Of a stretch of 64,000 nucleotides of DNA, positions 34,563 through 45,515 are shown piece by piece. A program made the position numbers and the translations under genes. The notes under the pieces were generated by a model, which was not told where the DNA came from, searched no databases, and was given only the letters and a program-made list of their open reading frames with translations. Source of the DNA: Aaosphaeria pasadenensis (lineage: Eukaryota > Ascomycota > Dothideomycetes > Pleosporales); the NCBI GenBank assembly GCA_022813625.1, contig JAKLMB010000039.1, positions 247,238 through 311,237 of the forward strand, written 5' to 3'. Every line of letters starts with the position of its first letter. Within the stretch, counting starts at the first letter, position 1.

Positions 34563-36128
34563 ATGACGAATTCAACGGTAGACGTCGTTTCGCAAATGGA
34601 AAAGGGAGCAAGGGAACCAAAGGTTTCGTCAATTCAGAATGAAGCGACTGTGGTATGTCCAGCATAACAAGAAGAAAAAAACTCGCATATTAAAGTCTGA
34701 CAACTCATAAGACGTCCAGCGAAGGACTTTCAGAATCCGAAGATCCATTGAACTGGCCGAAAAGTAGAAAATGGCTGCTGACGATCTTGACCAGCCTGGG
34801 TGGCCTAGTGACCCTCATGTCTGGTGCGATGTTGGCACCTGCTCTAGAATTCATCGGAAGAGATCTATCGATATCGAGTGCAGAATCGTCAATGGCCTTG
34901 TCTATCTATGTCCTCGCGTTTGCCTTTGGGCCTATGGTCCTGGCGCCCTGCTCGGAGGTTTTCGGTCGCAGGCGAGTGTGGATATGTGGTTCATCATGGT
35001 ACATTGTCTGGAATACAGTGTGCGGATTTTCGAACAGCAAAGGTCTTCTGATCGCCGCGAGGCTGTTTTCGGGTCTGGGTGCGAGCGTCGAATTTGCTGT
35101 ACGTGTGGTGAAAGAGCAATCTTCTATCTATTTACTAACTTAAAAGCTAGGTATCCGGTCCGATCGTGAATGATATGTGGAGCGATCAAGAGCGAGGGAA
35201 GTCTATGGCAATCAGAGGCTTTCTGCCTTTACTAGGGCCTGCATTGGGGCCCATCGTCGGTGGACTCATGGTGCAGAGTCTGAATTGGCGGTGGCTATTT
35301 TGGACGCTCTCCATCTTCAATGCCCTAATCTTCACTGTCTTCATTGTGGCAGTCCCCGAGACCCACCGTGCCACCATTGTGCGCCGGAGATCAAAGAAAC
35401 GCTGGGGTTCAGGAGAGGACCCATCACGTTCCAGCGCGAAAACGTCTGAGTTGACTTTGATGTCAAGATTAAAGACTGGAATCGTAAGGCCCACTCGCCT
35501 CCTCATCCTCGAACCGACCATACAGATCATGGCATTGATCATGGCGTACCAGTTCGGCCTATTGTACATCATGCTTGCGACCTACTCCAACATGTGGACA
35601 AGCCACTATGGTTTATCTCCATCAGCTAGTGGGCTACACTATCTGGCAATTGTGATAGGATACCTCCTTGCGGCACAGATTGGAGGCTGGGCCATGGACA
35701 AAATGTGGGCTCATCTGAAACAGAAGAACGGCGGAGAGACCAAACCAGAGAATCGATTACCGCTGATGTTGCCTGGCACTGTGCTAATTCCTGCCGGGCT
35801 TCTGTGGTACGGGTGGTCGGTGGAGAGCCATTTGCATTGGATAATGCCAGATATAGGGGTGGCAATTTTGGGGTACGGGCTGATTTCCAGCAGCTATGCT
35901 GCGCAAGCCTATATCGTGGACGCGTTCCTGGAGTACAATGCCTCAGCAACGGCGGCGGCCATGCTTCTTCGTAGCATCTTCGCGTTCGTCTTCCCAATCT
36001 TCGCACCACAACTGTATGATAATCTGGGATATGGAAGAGGAAACAGCGTTCTCGCAGGGGTCGCCGTGACCCTGGGATTCCCGGCGCCGATCCTGCTGTG
36101 GAAGTATGGCGAGAGGCTTAGGGGGTAG
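34563..36128 (+). CDS. MFS transporter, DHA1-like drug/H+ antiporter
   Basis: Exons 34563-34652, 34712-35098 and 35151-36128 (introns 59 and 52 bases) give 484 residues with about 12 membrane segments. The DPLNW motif near residue 42 is typical of fungal DHA1 multidrug exporters. Others are APALEFIGRDLSIS (TM1 exit), LAPCSEVFGRRRV (motif A), LFSGLGAS, GPIVGGLMVQSLNWRWLFW (motif C region) and VPETHRATIVRRR after TM6. Likely exports a small organic compound or a drug. Its position back-to-back with a Zn2Cys6 activator suggests substrate-induced expression. It ends 94 bases before the convergent F-box gene. Confidence 0.9.
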
Positions 36129-36222
36129 TCAACCACCGGATGAAGGCATTCGCTGATGAGGTTTCGCGAGTGAAAACATATTGAAAGGTCAATCTACTCG
36201 GCATGAGGGAGCAAATTATCAA

Positions 36223-37665
36223 TCAGCAAACGGTTTCCGATGGTTCGCATGCTTCGGAGGGGAAGTAGCAAAAGGGTCCAATTGGTCCATTGGCTTCATG
36301 GTCAACATGACTCCAAAGTCCATAGACTCCGCCGGATCGGATACCACCTGGTTGAACGCCCTCTAACTGCCATTGATCTGAGCCTGCGTAGCGTATGACA
36401 AATCTCCATCGGACTTGTTTCGCCCCCGGCACCAGGCAGACAAAGCCTTTGACTAATATGGGTAGTCGTCCGTTCGGACGGTTGCTGGTAGCACCTGTAA
36501 AGTAGAGCCTAGGTAGATCCTTGCAATAGGGCAGGTCCGACTGAAGCCTAGAGTCAGCTTTGAGCTCTTCCGAGTCAGAGATCTCCAATTGCAACTGCAT
36601 CAGATCGCCACATGCTTCCTCGTACTGGCCAAGGTCCATGGGGTGCTCAACACGGTTAGCGAAATTGTAATGCACCAATGCTCGGTAGTCGAGGAAGGCA
36701 TATGTGCCAACCCAGATCCTGTTAACGCCAGCCCAGTCCCCGGATGATACCGAGGAGGGAAGATAGTGCGTGACATTCTTGCGGAAGCCCCACGGCCTGC
36801 AGTAGCTGTGGGCCCGGCGAGTGTTCTCAAAAATGCGGTGCATTAGCGATGTAACCGCCTCGAGAGCTTGCCAATTGACCGTGCCACTCTTGTCTCTCTT
36901 GAAGGGTCCGTGATCTGCATCGCTGCCGGTGACGAGCCAATTGTAGACAATGGCTCTTGCGAGGGATTTTGATCGGAGAGATTCCTTCTCTCTGACCGTC
37001 ATGCCGTAGAAAATATGAAATTGACTGGCCCAGACCGGAACAGCCACGGTACGACCAAGCATAGAGCGTGTGATTGGGCGGTTGGACAGTTCGGTCATGA
37101 CATCCAAGAGAGAAGAAGCATCCAGATCTACGGTACGGTGATAGTCGTGCACCAGGGCTTCGGACTCGGCAGAGGAGAGAAATAGACTGTTGAGAAGATC
37201 CAGATTCAAAGAGCGGTTAGCGGCGGCAGCGGAAGTGGCTCCTGTTCGCGCTTTGGTATGGGAAGCGGTAGCGACTATGTCGAGAAGCGTCTTCACGATC
37301 GTCTCAGTGCTGCAGTCTGTAGCCGATGTAGAAGAGGCGGGGGAGGTAGTTGCCTGGCGGACAGCTTGTATAGCCTGATACCTCTTGCGGACTTCCTCAA
37401 ACCAAGACCAATCCATTTCGCGGGCCATGTTTTGGGTTCGCGCAGTGTGAGCGAGTCGAGCCCAGGCATATTTCGGGTCGTCGAATTTTTGCAGGAAGGC
37501 AGAACGCCAGAGGATTTGATTGCTAGGGTGAACAAATGCATGCGCACGGCGACAAGTGGTTCCAAAGGCGACGAGTTCAGCTGGGTTGAGATAGGAGAGG
37601 ACCAGCTCCAATAACTCAGGAGCCAGGTCAATGAGTTCCGAAGTGGTGGGTGGAGAGGCCTCCAT
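36223..37665 (-). CDS. F-box protein
   Basis: A single exon; the ATG at 37665 gives 480 residues, the longer frame upstream starting only at a TTG. An N-terminal F-box (about residues 10-55) reads IDLAPELLELVLSYLNPAELVAFGTTCRR and then HPSNQILWRSAF. No WD40 or leucine-rich repeats follow; the rest is a single fungal domain with many Trp/Tyr residues. It probably recruits a substrate to an SCF ubiquitin ligase through Skp1. The substrate is unknown. Confidence 0.8.
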   Translation of the reverse strand: MEASPPTTSELIDLAPELLELVLSYLNPAELVAFGTTCRRAHAFVHPSNQILWRSAFLQKFDDPKYAWARLAHTARTQNMAREMDWSWFEEVRKRYQAIQAVRQATTSPASSTSATDCSTETIVKTLLDIVATASHTKARTGATSAAAANRSLNLDLLNSLFLSSAESEALVHDYHRTVDLDASSLLDVMTELSNRPITRSMLGRTVAVPVWASQFHIFYGMTVREKESLRSKSLARAIVYNWLVTGSDADHGPFKRDKSGTVNWQALEAVTSLMHRIFENTRRAHSYCRPWGFRKNVTHYLPSSVSSGDWAGVNRIWVGTYAFLDYRALVHYNFANRVEHPMDLGQYEEACGDLMQLQLEISDSEELKADSRLQSDLPYCKDLPRLYFTGATSNRPNGRLPILVKGFVCLVPGAKQVRWRFVIRYAGSDQWQLEGVQPGGIRSGGVYGLWSHVDHEANGPIGPFCYFPSEACEPSETVC

Positions 37666-40600
37666 TATGTCTGCAGAGAGAAGCAGAAGGTGCAAAAACA
37701 AAGATTTGATCCCAAGAAGTGTTTATGATGTGTGGGCCAAGGGCTGAAGTAGACGAAAGAGGTGGAAAGGTGGTGGTTGTGAATGATGTCGATAATAATA
37801 ATAAGAGTCCGGAGTTTGGCGGAGATTGGAGGAGGGGTGCAACCTGGGCGGAGGATGCGGGTGCGTGGGGTGGATGATGAGACGAGACCAGAGGAGGCTA
37901 GACCAGTCGAAACGTGAGTGAGTGCAAGAAGTAAGCAGTAATAAGTGAGTACCTAGTTAGGTAGGAAAGAAAAAGGATATGTTCGAGCAGTAGGTATAGA
38001 ACGATGTCCAAAGGACAAGTGTGAAGGGGTAGGATAGGATGAGATAGGATGGGAGGGTAAGGAGTGTAGAAAAGATGGGAAGAAGCAGACGGGGGATAGA
38101 GGTATAACTGGATGGATATCAAACACGTAGCAGAGCTGCAGAAGAGAAGGCAGAGGGACGAGTTGGTATTATTATAGTTACCTCTGTAGGTTGATAAGGA
38201 GTAAGGGTAGGCGATGTGTAGGTTGGGAGGTACCAAGGGTTAGTTACCTCTATATATAATTACTGGTGTTTGGTTGCGTTGCGTCGCGTTGTGTATTGTT
38301 TAGTGTTGGTGGGCGCAGGGGGTAATTACAGGACAGGACAGTACAGTAGGACCTTGGTACATACAGTAGTTATGTAATTACAGTAATTTCATACAAGTAG
38401 TAATGATTGATGATAGGTAGGTAGGTTGGTTGGTTGTTGGTTGGTTGTTTTGAAGCATATGCCATCTACCATTATTCATACGGACGGATCAGCTAGAGGG
38501 GGAGGGGAAGAGGGAAAAAGAGGGGGGAATTCGGGTTGAGCGGGAAGTGGGAGTTTGGATGCGCCTACGAGGATACTAATTGTACCTACTTTGTTCCTAC
38601 TCTGCCCTACTACCTATTAGTACAGCTACAAGGCCTGGAACGGGCAAAGTGCCACGCATCGCCTTCTGTTCGAGATCTCTTGGGTTTGGTCCTTTTGGTT
38701 TAGCATCTCACCCATGGTCCATCTTCGGTCTGAACGTGGCTTCAGCCGCACTGCACTTGCGTACAAATCCAAAAGAAAAAGAAAAGAAAAGGGGGAAAAG
38801 GGAAAGCGCATGGTTCGTGAATCGATCATTTCATCTTCGGTCAAATCTACCGATCTATTTCGACAATCGGCCATCGTTTCGAATCTTGGTGGTTGTGGTG
38901 GTGGTGGTGATGTTGAAGGTCTATACGAAGTTGTCAGTACTGATTACACACGATCACCCTGTATGTGTACATGTATGTCTGTGTGCACGCGATCATCGTA
39001 TCCCTCCATTTCCAAAGATGTCTTGACTACTCCGTACTATACTACTATACTTCAGTAGTACGGAGTACACGTATGCAGAGGGCATGTACATTTACTTGCA
39101 GTCATGTATATATAAACAATTATGAACGAGTGATTGGTGAGCAGACAAGGGTTTGGCTACCTACTTGTACCTAGGTACCTAATGTACTGTACCACTACCT
39201 CCCAGAGAGAGGGCTACTGATCATCAACACCAACACCAACATGGCAATTATGTACTTGTATGTATATGTACATGCATACCAAACTATAATGTAAAGTACA
39301 GTACAGTACGATACCTTATCTACTACTCCTAGGCACTCGTCGTATGTACGATCAAATGACACCACTCGGACTCGTAATGCAACCAACACCGACCGTACCT
39401 ACATGATACGTAGTCCATACAGATTCATCTCTTCACCACTGTGCACATGTGCTTCCTCTGGGACATGACGCCATGAGTCGTGCCTGTTCCCAGTCCAACT
39501 ACTCGTATAATAATGATTTTACCTATTCGCGCCAACTCGGGTAGTATCATATTATCGCACTGGGCACAGGTACCCTGCTGTGTAGTGTAGCGTAGCGTAG
39601 CTGCGAAGGGTCTCCCTCTAGGCTCTAGTTGCTTCAGCCATTCTGCTTCCATGACCCTTCCATGGCCCTTCCTTCATCCACCGGCAATAAAATAAAATAA
39701 AAAGAAGCCAGGATGATCTTCTTGAACTCCCAGTCAGTCCCATCTCTCTCTCTCTTTTTTCTTCCTTTTCCCGTGTTCCTACTGGAGCCTCGTGCCGTCA
39801 ATGCTGCTTTGTGGATGCTCGGCACGGCAGGGGAAGAAACCGGATACGATCCCACGCACTCTTAACGATCCTGCAAGACACGTTGCCCCCATCATCGTCA
39901 TCAACCCCATTCCTATTGCACCATACGAGGGTAACTACCGTGTAGTCAAACTCCACCTGATACACCGCTTTGGAGACAGTTTCGTGGCCGAACCTCCCTC
40001 CATTCGCCCTCTTCCGCACATGCCATTTGCCCTACCGGCCCTGACCCCCTTGTTTCCGCTACAGAAACTCCTTACGGCCATGACTGAACCCGCTTAGTTG
40101 ATTTCTTCACATTCCCATGACCCTGTCACTCCCGTCCTTTTTCGCAATGATCATCCTCGTTCTTGTTCGTTTCCAGGGCCAAGCTTCCAGGCACGGCGGG
40201 TCTGCCATCCGACTCGCTGTGGACGGCCAACGAGACTGCGTCGCCTGCTTCTGACGACTTGCCAAAAGTGGGCGATGAAGGGACGATTAAGGTCGAGACC
40301 CCTATGGAAGGTCCATGTGGTCTCTATTACGACGTGAATAATGTCTGAATGTTGGTGTTGGCCGTCGATGTCGATTTGATCGCAGAAGTGGTCGTCGTGG
40401 GCAAGGCAATAACTCCAACTACTGTGACGTCACGCTAAATACCATAAGCCAAACCCTTCAACCCACATACTCACGCGCAAGCCTGCCAGCGAAAATGTAG
40501 CAACGTCCATCACGCACTCGTTTTACGGTCTATTCACGCCTGCATTTGGACCCTATACGGTCGAACTATCATTGACCTGACCCTTCGCGGTCTCCCCATC

Positions 40601-40710
40601 AGGAATCTAAATTTCCCATCACGATTCACTACTCGTAACCACCAGCAACACCATCACAACCCCTCCCCCTCGTCTTCTCTTCTTCCAACATACATGCCCG
40701 CCCTTGGGTT
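37666..40710. other. Long divergent intergenic region rich in simple sequence
   Basis: About 3 kb between the starts of the F-box gene and a histidine kinase gene. It contains GGTT/GGTA tracts (38413-38450), purine-rich runs (38500-38530), CT runs (39740-39765), a GTAGC tandem (39589-39602) and the TACTCCGTACTA hairpin at 39028-39067. Open frames up to 148 codons (for example 38580-39026) show no domain. It probably includes long 5' UTRs or regulatory DNA of the kinase gene. Confidence 0.5.
39028..39067. repeat. Perfect 12-base inverted repeat (hairpin)
   Basis: TACTCCGTACTA at 39028-39039 is followed after 16 bases by its exact reverse complement at 39056-39067. Related words GTACTCCGTAC (18193-18203) and GTACGGAGT (19269-19277) occur elsewhere in gene-poor parts. 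It could be terminal repeats of a tiny decayed element or a cruciform site. Confidence 0.7.
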
Positions 40711-43684
40711 ATGGAGAATCTCGACAAGCTCACTGCTGCCGGCTTGCCTGTCTACGACCTCAACGCCGAAAACATCGATCGCAAGGATTGGTCCGTCCCG
40801 ACCACCTCATCCTCTTTTTGGTCTACCAAATTCCCTAACCTACCTTCAGGTCCCAGACAACTCTAGGTCCTCGCTCAGAATGGCCCGCTAGCCTACAGTG
40901 CCTCGTCGGTTCTTTCATCCTCCCCATCCCCCACTGCGCCGCGATATTCTGGGGCGACGGGCTCGAGATCATACACAACCTAGCCTGGGGCAAGGCTACC
41001 GGCGATCTAGACGGTCAAGGTCGGCGCGCTGATGACAGCTATCCCAATGAGGTCCTCACTGCCCTTCACTCTGCCGTCCGAGGCCGCACAGTGAAAGTAG
41101 GTGCGTATAGCAAGCTTCCATTGCAATCGACGCGACCGACGGCGCATGCTGATTCGACTTGAATTTCTAGCTAGCACAGCCTTTTTCGATAAGGATGCCG
41201 AGCATGCTCCAGATTCGACCGTCCTTCTCAGCACCCTACTAGACGAAACTGGCAAGAGGCAGGGCGTGCTCGCACAGCTCACGCACAACTCTATCGTCGA
41301 ACGTTACATGCCCCTCTCCCACCTAGACGACATCACAGCTCGCCAGACCAAGACTCACGGCGCGCAACAGAAAGACGTAAAGTCAGGCCAGGAACAGGTC
41401 GACGCGAAGCAGACACAGTTATTCCAACAGTTCGCCGAATTGCTGCCGAATGGATTGGCCATACTCGACAGCGACGCCGAGGCCGTCTTCGTGAATGACA
41501 ATTTCTTCAAACTCACCACCAACAGGTCATCCAATGAGTTCCGTGCCTGGCCCGAGAGTATTGACAGCCAGGACTATGAGCGCGTCATGTCTGAATATCG
41601 CACGGCTTTCTCGTCAAGAAACGAGCTACGGATCGAATTCCGCTGTGCTGCCTCGAATGGCGAAGAATCGAGAGAATGGAGGTTGTTTCTCCTACGACCA
41701 CTCAGCGAACACGCCGAAGCCGGCTTCATTTGTGCCATCGTCGACATCACCGAGATCAAGCATGCACAAATAGCTCAAGAGAAGGCCGCCACTGAAGCCC
41801 AAGAAAGGAAGGAACAACAGGAGCGTTTCATCGATATGGTGTCCCACGAGATTCGAAATCCTCTCTCTGCAGTCCTCCACTTGGCAGAAGAAATCAAGGA
41901 GGTGGCGCAGGAAGTGCAGGGAGCACGTAAAGAGGACGTTGAAAGCAAGATACACGATATTCGGGATGCAGCCGACACCATACTTCTGTGTGTTTCCCAC
42001 CAGAACACTTTGGTAGACGACATCCTTTCATTCTCGAAGCTCGACTCGATGATGCTGTCGTTGGCTCCTCGAGACGTTCGCCCAAAATGGGAGTTCTCCA
42101 AAGCGCTCAAGGTATTCAATGCCGAGTTCAAAGCCAAGAAAATCAACTTCCACTACGCCATGGATATTTCATATGACAAGCTAAATGTAGATGTTGTGGT
42201 TGCTGACCTCAACCGGATGAAGCAAGGTAGGCTCTCCACATGCGTGCCATGGCGATCATAACTGATAATCCAGTGTTGGTCAATCTGATTACAAACGCCA
42301 TCAAATTCACCGCCAAGAAGGATGGAGACAGGAACATCACCGTCTCGATGGGGGCCTCTGTCGAACGACCTACATCGTACCCCCCGAATGTGATATTCTT
42401 CAGCCTGGACGATAGCACCTTCCACATTGACACGACGATGACGTCCGAATGGGGTTCAGGACCAGAGATATATCTCATGGTCGCAGTTACGGACACCGGA
42501 ATCGGAATCAGTGACGAAGGACAAGTGAAACTTTTCGAGCGATTTAGGTACGCGCGGCCATTTCTCCACGCCCAGAACGGGACAGATTAGACCAGACCAA
42601 TGCTGACATTTCCTGGCCAGACAAGCAACACCGAAGACGCAAGAGAATTATGGCGGATCTGGCCTGGGACTTTTTATTTCACGGAAGTGTATGATGTTTT
42701 GCTTCATTCTCTCACTGCTGCAGCTACTGACAATATGTTCCAGTGTGCCAACTCCATGGAGGTGATATCGGTGTGAGCTCCATAGATGGCGTAGGCTCTA
42801 CATTTGGCTTCTTCTTCAAAGTTCGCCGCATTACACATGAAGGTGGACGGCCTTCGTTCCCCAGCCGGTCGACCTCGGAAAGCTCAGTGGCTAAGAGAGC
42901 ATCCACGCCAAGGCCGTCGTACAGCCGCTCTCCCTCGCTTCGGGATATCAAAGGAAAACCCAATAGTGAACACCGACCGAAGTTGGAAACACTGACTAGC
43001 CACGAAGGCGTGGACCCTAGCAAATCGGATAACGCTTCTTTGGAGAATCCGCCAACCGAACATCACCAGTCATCACACCCCTCTTCATCCCGTGACGAAC
43101 GATTTCAGCAGACCAAAGCAAATTCGATGCGAGTCAAGGAAAGGCGATCTTCATTCACAGCTGCCGCTGAAAGTGCAGGCGATGAGCTTGAGGATCAGGG
43201 CGAAACACATCGGCAGAAGGAGGCTGCAGAAGGTTCCTCGCGGTCCCACAGCCAAGAAAATGGGCGACCGCTACCAACGATACTGCTCGTCGAAGACAAT
43301 TTAATTAATCAAAAGGTCTTGCGGCGCCAACTGCAATCCCGTGGATTCGACGTACTCGTCGCAAATAACGGCCAGGAAGCTATCGATGTGGTCGCCGAAC
43401 GCGGCGAACTATCGAAACACGACCCCGACCACCCCGACTACTTCGACTGCATCCTCATGGACCAGGAGATGCCGATCAAAGACGGCAACTCTGCGACCGT
43501 CGAGATCAGAGAGCTCCAAGATCAGGGCAAGGCGGGTCGCAGTCCCATACTCGGCGTGTCAGCCAACGCGCGCGAAGCCCAGAGAGTCGCAATGAAGGAC
43601 GCCGGCATGGACGGGATAATAAGCAAGCCGTTCAAGGTGGACGACCTCGTCAACAGCATCGAGAAACTCATGCACGAGCGATGA
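40711..43684 (+). CDS. Soluble hybrid histidine kinase with PAS sensor
   Basis: Six exons, 40711-40790, 40850-41100, 41171-42226, 42274-42547, 42621-42688 and 42744-43684 (introns 59, 70, 47, 73 and 55 bases), give 889 residues. No membrane segment is seen. The N-terminus (LGPRSEWPASLQ, FWGDGLEIIHN) looks like a PAS-type sensor seen in other two-component kinases, and a second PAS-like part (ANGLAILDSDAEAVFVNDNFF in substance) precedes the core. HisKA has His336 in SHEIRNP. HATPase_c follows with LVNLITNAIKF, DTGIGIS and YGGSGLGLFIS. A Ser-rich linker leads to the receiver, ILLVEDNLINQ and Asp816 in LMDQEMPIKDG. First intron donor is GTCCGT, non-consensus after GT. Signal is unknown; it should phosphorylate the Ypd1-type transfer protein. 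Confidence 0.88.
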
Positions 43685-44345
43685 AACCTAACGAAATGAT
43701 CTTCATTAACGATGCATGCATGGGAGGTGTTATATTCGGTCTAGAGATTGTTCCGCATGGCAGGCACAGCGCGACTTGTTCCCCCTCTCGAAGCAACCAA
43801 TCGGAGTTTCACTGCGGTGGCAGTGGGAGGGCAAAGAATTGCTTTTCTTCTTGTGTTTTCTTTTTTGAAGGTTTTCCGTTGCATTGGGAGATGATGATAC
43901 CAATAACTCGCAACCACTTTTTGGTGATGCGACTGCATGTATGTAATGTACTTATGATACTCGACTACGTAGAACCAGGCACGCGCCGAGAACAAACACG
44001 ACAATTACTCTCAACTTACTCTTACCCTTGCTTTTATATCAACCTTCCCTCATCGCGTGGTTTCAACAACGACATCAACGTCTACCTGCCACAACCACCC
44101 AATCACCCAACCCTGCAAATTGACCAACCTCACCAACTAGCTTCCACTTTTGTTCCGAGGACTTCAAAAAGTAGAAAATCAAATACAACCAAACACGCCC
44201 CAAAACACCAGATCTTCCCCCCACCAAGCCCCCAACCATCCCATCCCAACTCCAAACAATCCATCCATCCTATCTTACGACGAAACGAGAAAGGGAAACG
44301 AAAGCATCAGCCCCAACCCCGGGAGTCAAGAGAGCAGTTACTACC
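43685..44345. other. Intergenic region, no gene recognised
   Basis: 661 bases between the kinase stop and the next start on the same strand. The last 250 bases are C/A-rich (CACCACC, CCAACC), like a fungal 5' leader. A long open frame across it (43681-44418) is compositional. Confidence 0.5.
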
Positions 44346-45474
44346 ATGCCGTCGTCACCACCACCGTCGGTGGAGGAGTCAGAGTCGGCCAGCATCTTCG
44401 CAGGAAAAGTCATCTTGATCACGGGCGCGGGAGGGGGCGTGGGGTGAGTTCTTTCTTTCCCTTTTCCTTTCTCGTTCTTTCTTTCGGGGTTTTGGATGGT
44501 TCTTTCGATTCAATCTTTTTTGCTATTTTATGGGAGATTGATTTGTTTTGGGGTGGTGTGGTGTGGTGTAGTGTGGGTTTTGATGTGATGATTCGTTTTG
44601 GTTTCTCTCGCTAGAGTGTGGTATATCATATCCGTCCTCACTTCTCCTGCATCTTGCCTCTGTCTCGGTGTTGTACGTTGTCATCGTGTACATTCATAGG
44701 TACATCCATGTACAAGAAAAACACAAACCATTCCAGTGAACCCGAGGACAAAAGCTAAACAACACCCCCCCTAGCCGCGCCCTCGCCCACCACATCTCCA
44801 CCACCCTCCCATCCCCCTCCCAACAACAACCACCACCACTGTCCCAACAACAACCCACACACCTCATCCTCCTAGACACCGACTTCACCTCCCTCGAACG
44901 CACCTCCCGCCTCTGCCGCTCCACCTCCCCCACCTCCTTGAAAATCACCCTCTCAGACACAGACGCTTCCTCCGCCCAAGAAGTCTCCACCTGTCTCGCC
45001 GAGCACGCCGCCGCACGCGGTATCGATTTCGTCGTCACCACCCCTACCCCTTCCCCCTCGGTAGCGTCGCGGGCGGGACTACTGGCGGGGATGACGGACG
45101 CGCAGTTCGACGACGCGGTGAGTGAGGGGTTGAGGGGCGTGTTTAATATTTGTAGGGGGTTCGCTGGTACCTCCGCTTCTCGGCCTGGTGGGGGGGTCGT
45201 TAACGTCGTTAAGGCGACGTCTGGGGGAGGGGCAGGGGCGGTGGAGGAGGCGTGTTTGTGGGGTGTTGTTGGGTTTTCGAGGGGTTTGGGGAGGGAGCTT
45301 AAGGGTGATGGGAGTGGGAGGGGGGCTGGGTGCGTCGTTTATGGCGATGTGGATGGGGTGAGGGGGCTTGAGGGGTGGGAGGGTGTTAGGGTTGTTGAGG
45401 GGGAGGGGGAGGGGGAGGTCGTGAGGGAGGTGGTGGAGATGTTGGGGTCGTTTCAAACAGGAGGGAGTGAATAG
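44346..45474 (+). CDS. Short-chain dehydrogenase homologue without catalytic residues
   Basis: Exons 44346-44443 and 44775-45474 (331-base intron, unusually long here) give 265 residues. The cofactor motif is intact: VILITGAGGGVGRALA at about residues 20-35. The rest keeps the SDR outline (MTDAQFDDAVSEGLRGVFNICRGF, then GGVVNVVKATSGGG, then CLWGVVGFSRGLGREL). However, NNAG is replaced by TTPTP, and the YxxxK pair is replaced: the segment aligned to YSASKAGVIGF reads EEACLWGVVGF. So the Tyr and Lys are gone. The protein may bind NAD(P)H without catalysis, or be a decaying gene. The coding strand is very C-rich up to 45000 and very G-rich afterwards. It ends 41 bases before the convergent Smi1/Knr4-like gene. 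Confidence 0.7.
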
Positions 45475-45515
45475 GAAGGTTGAAATGGGTAGATACGTTA
45501 TGAAGGAACTGTCTA

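Noticed and set aside
43681..44418. 245-codon open frame on the plus strand
   Set aside because: Covers the 3' UTR of the kinase and the leader of the dehydrogenase-like gene; Pro/His/Asn content follows from C/A-rich leader sequence.
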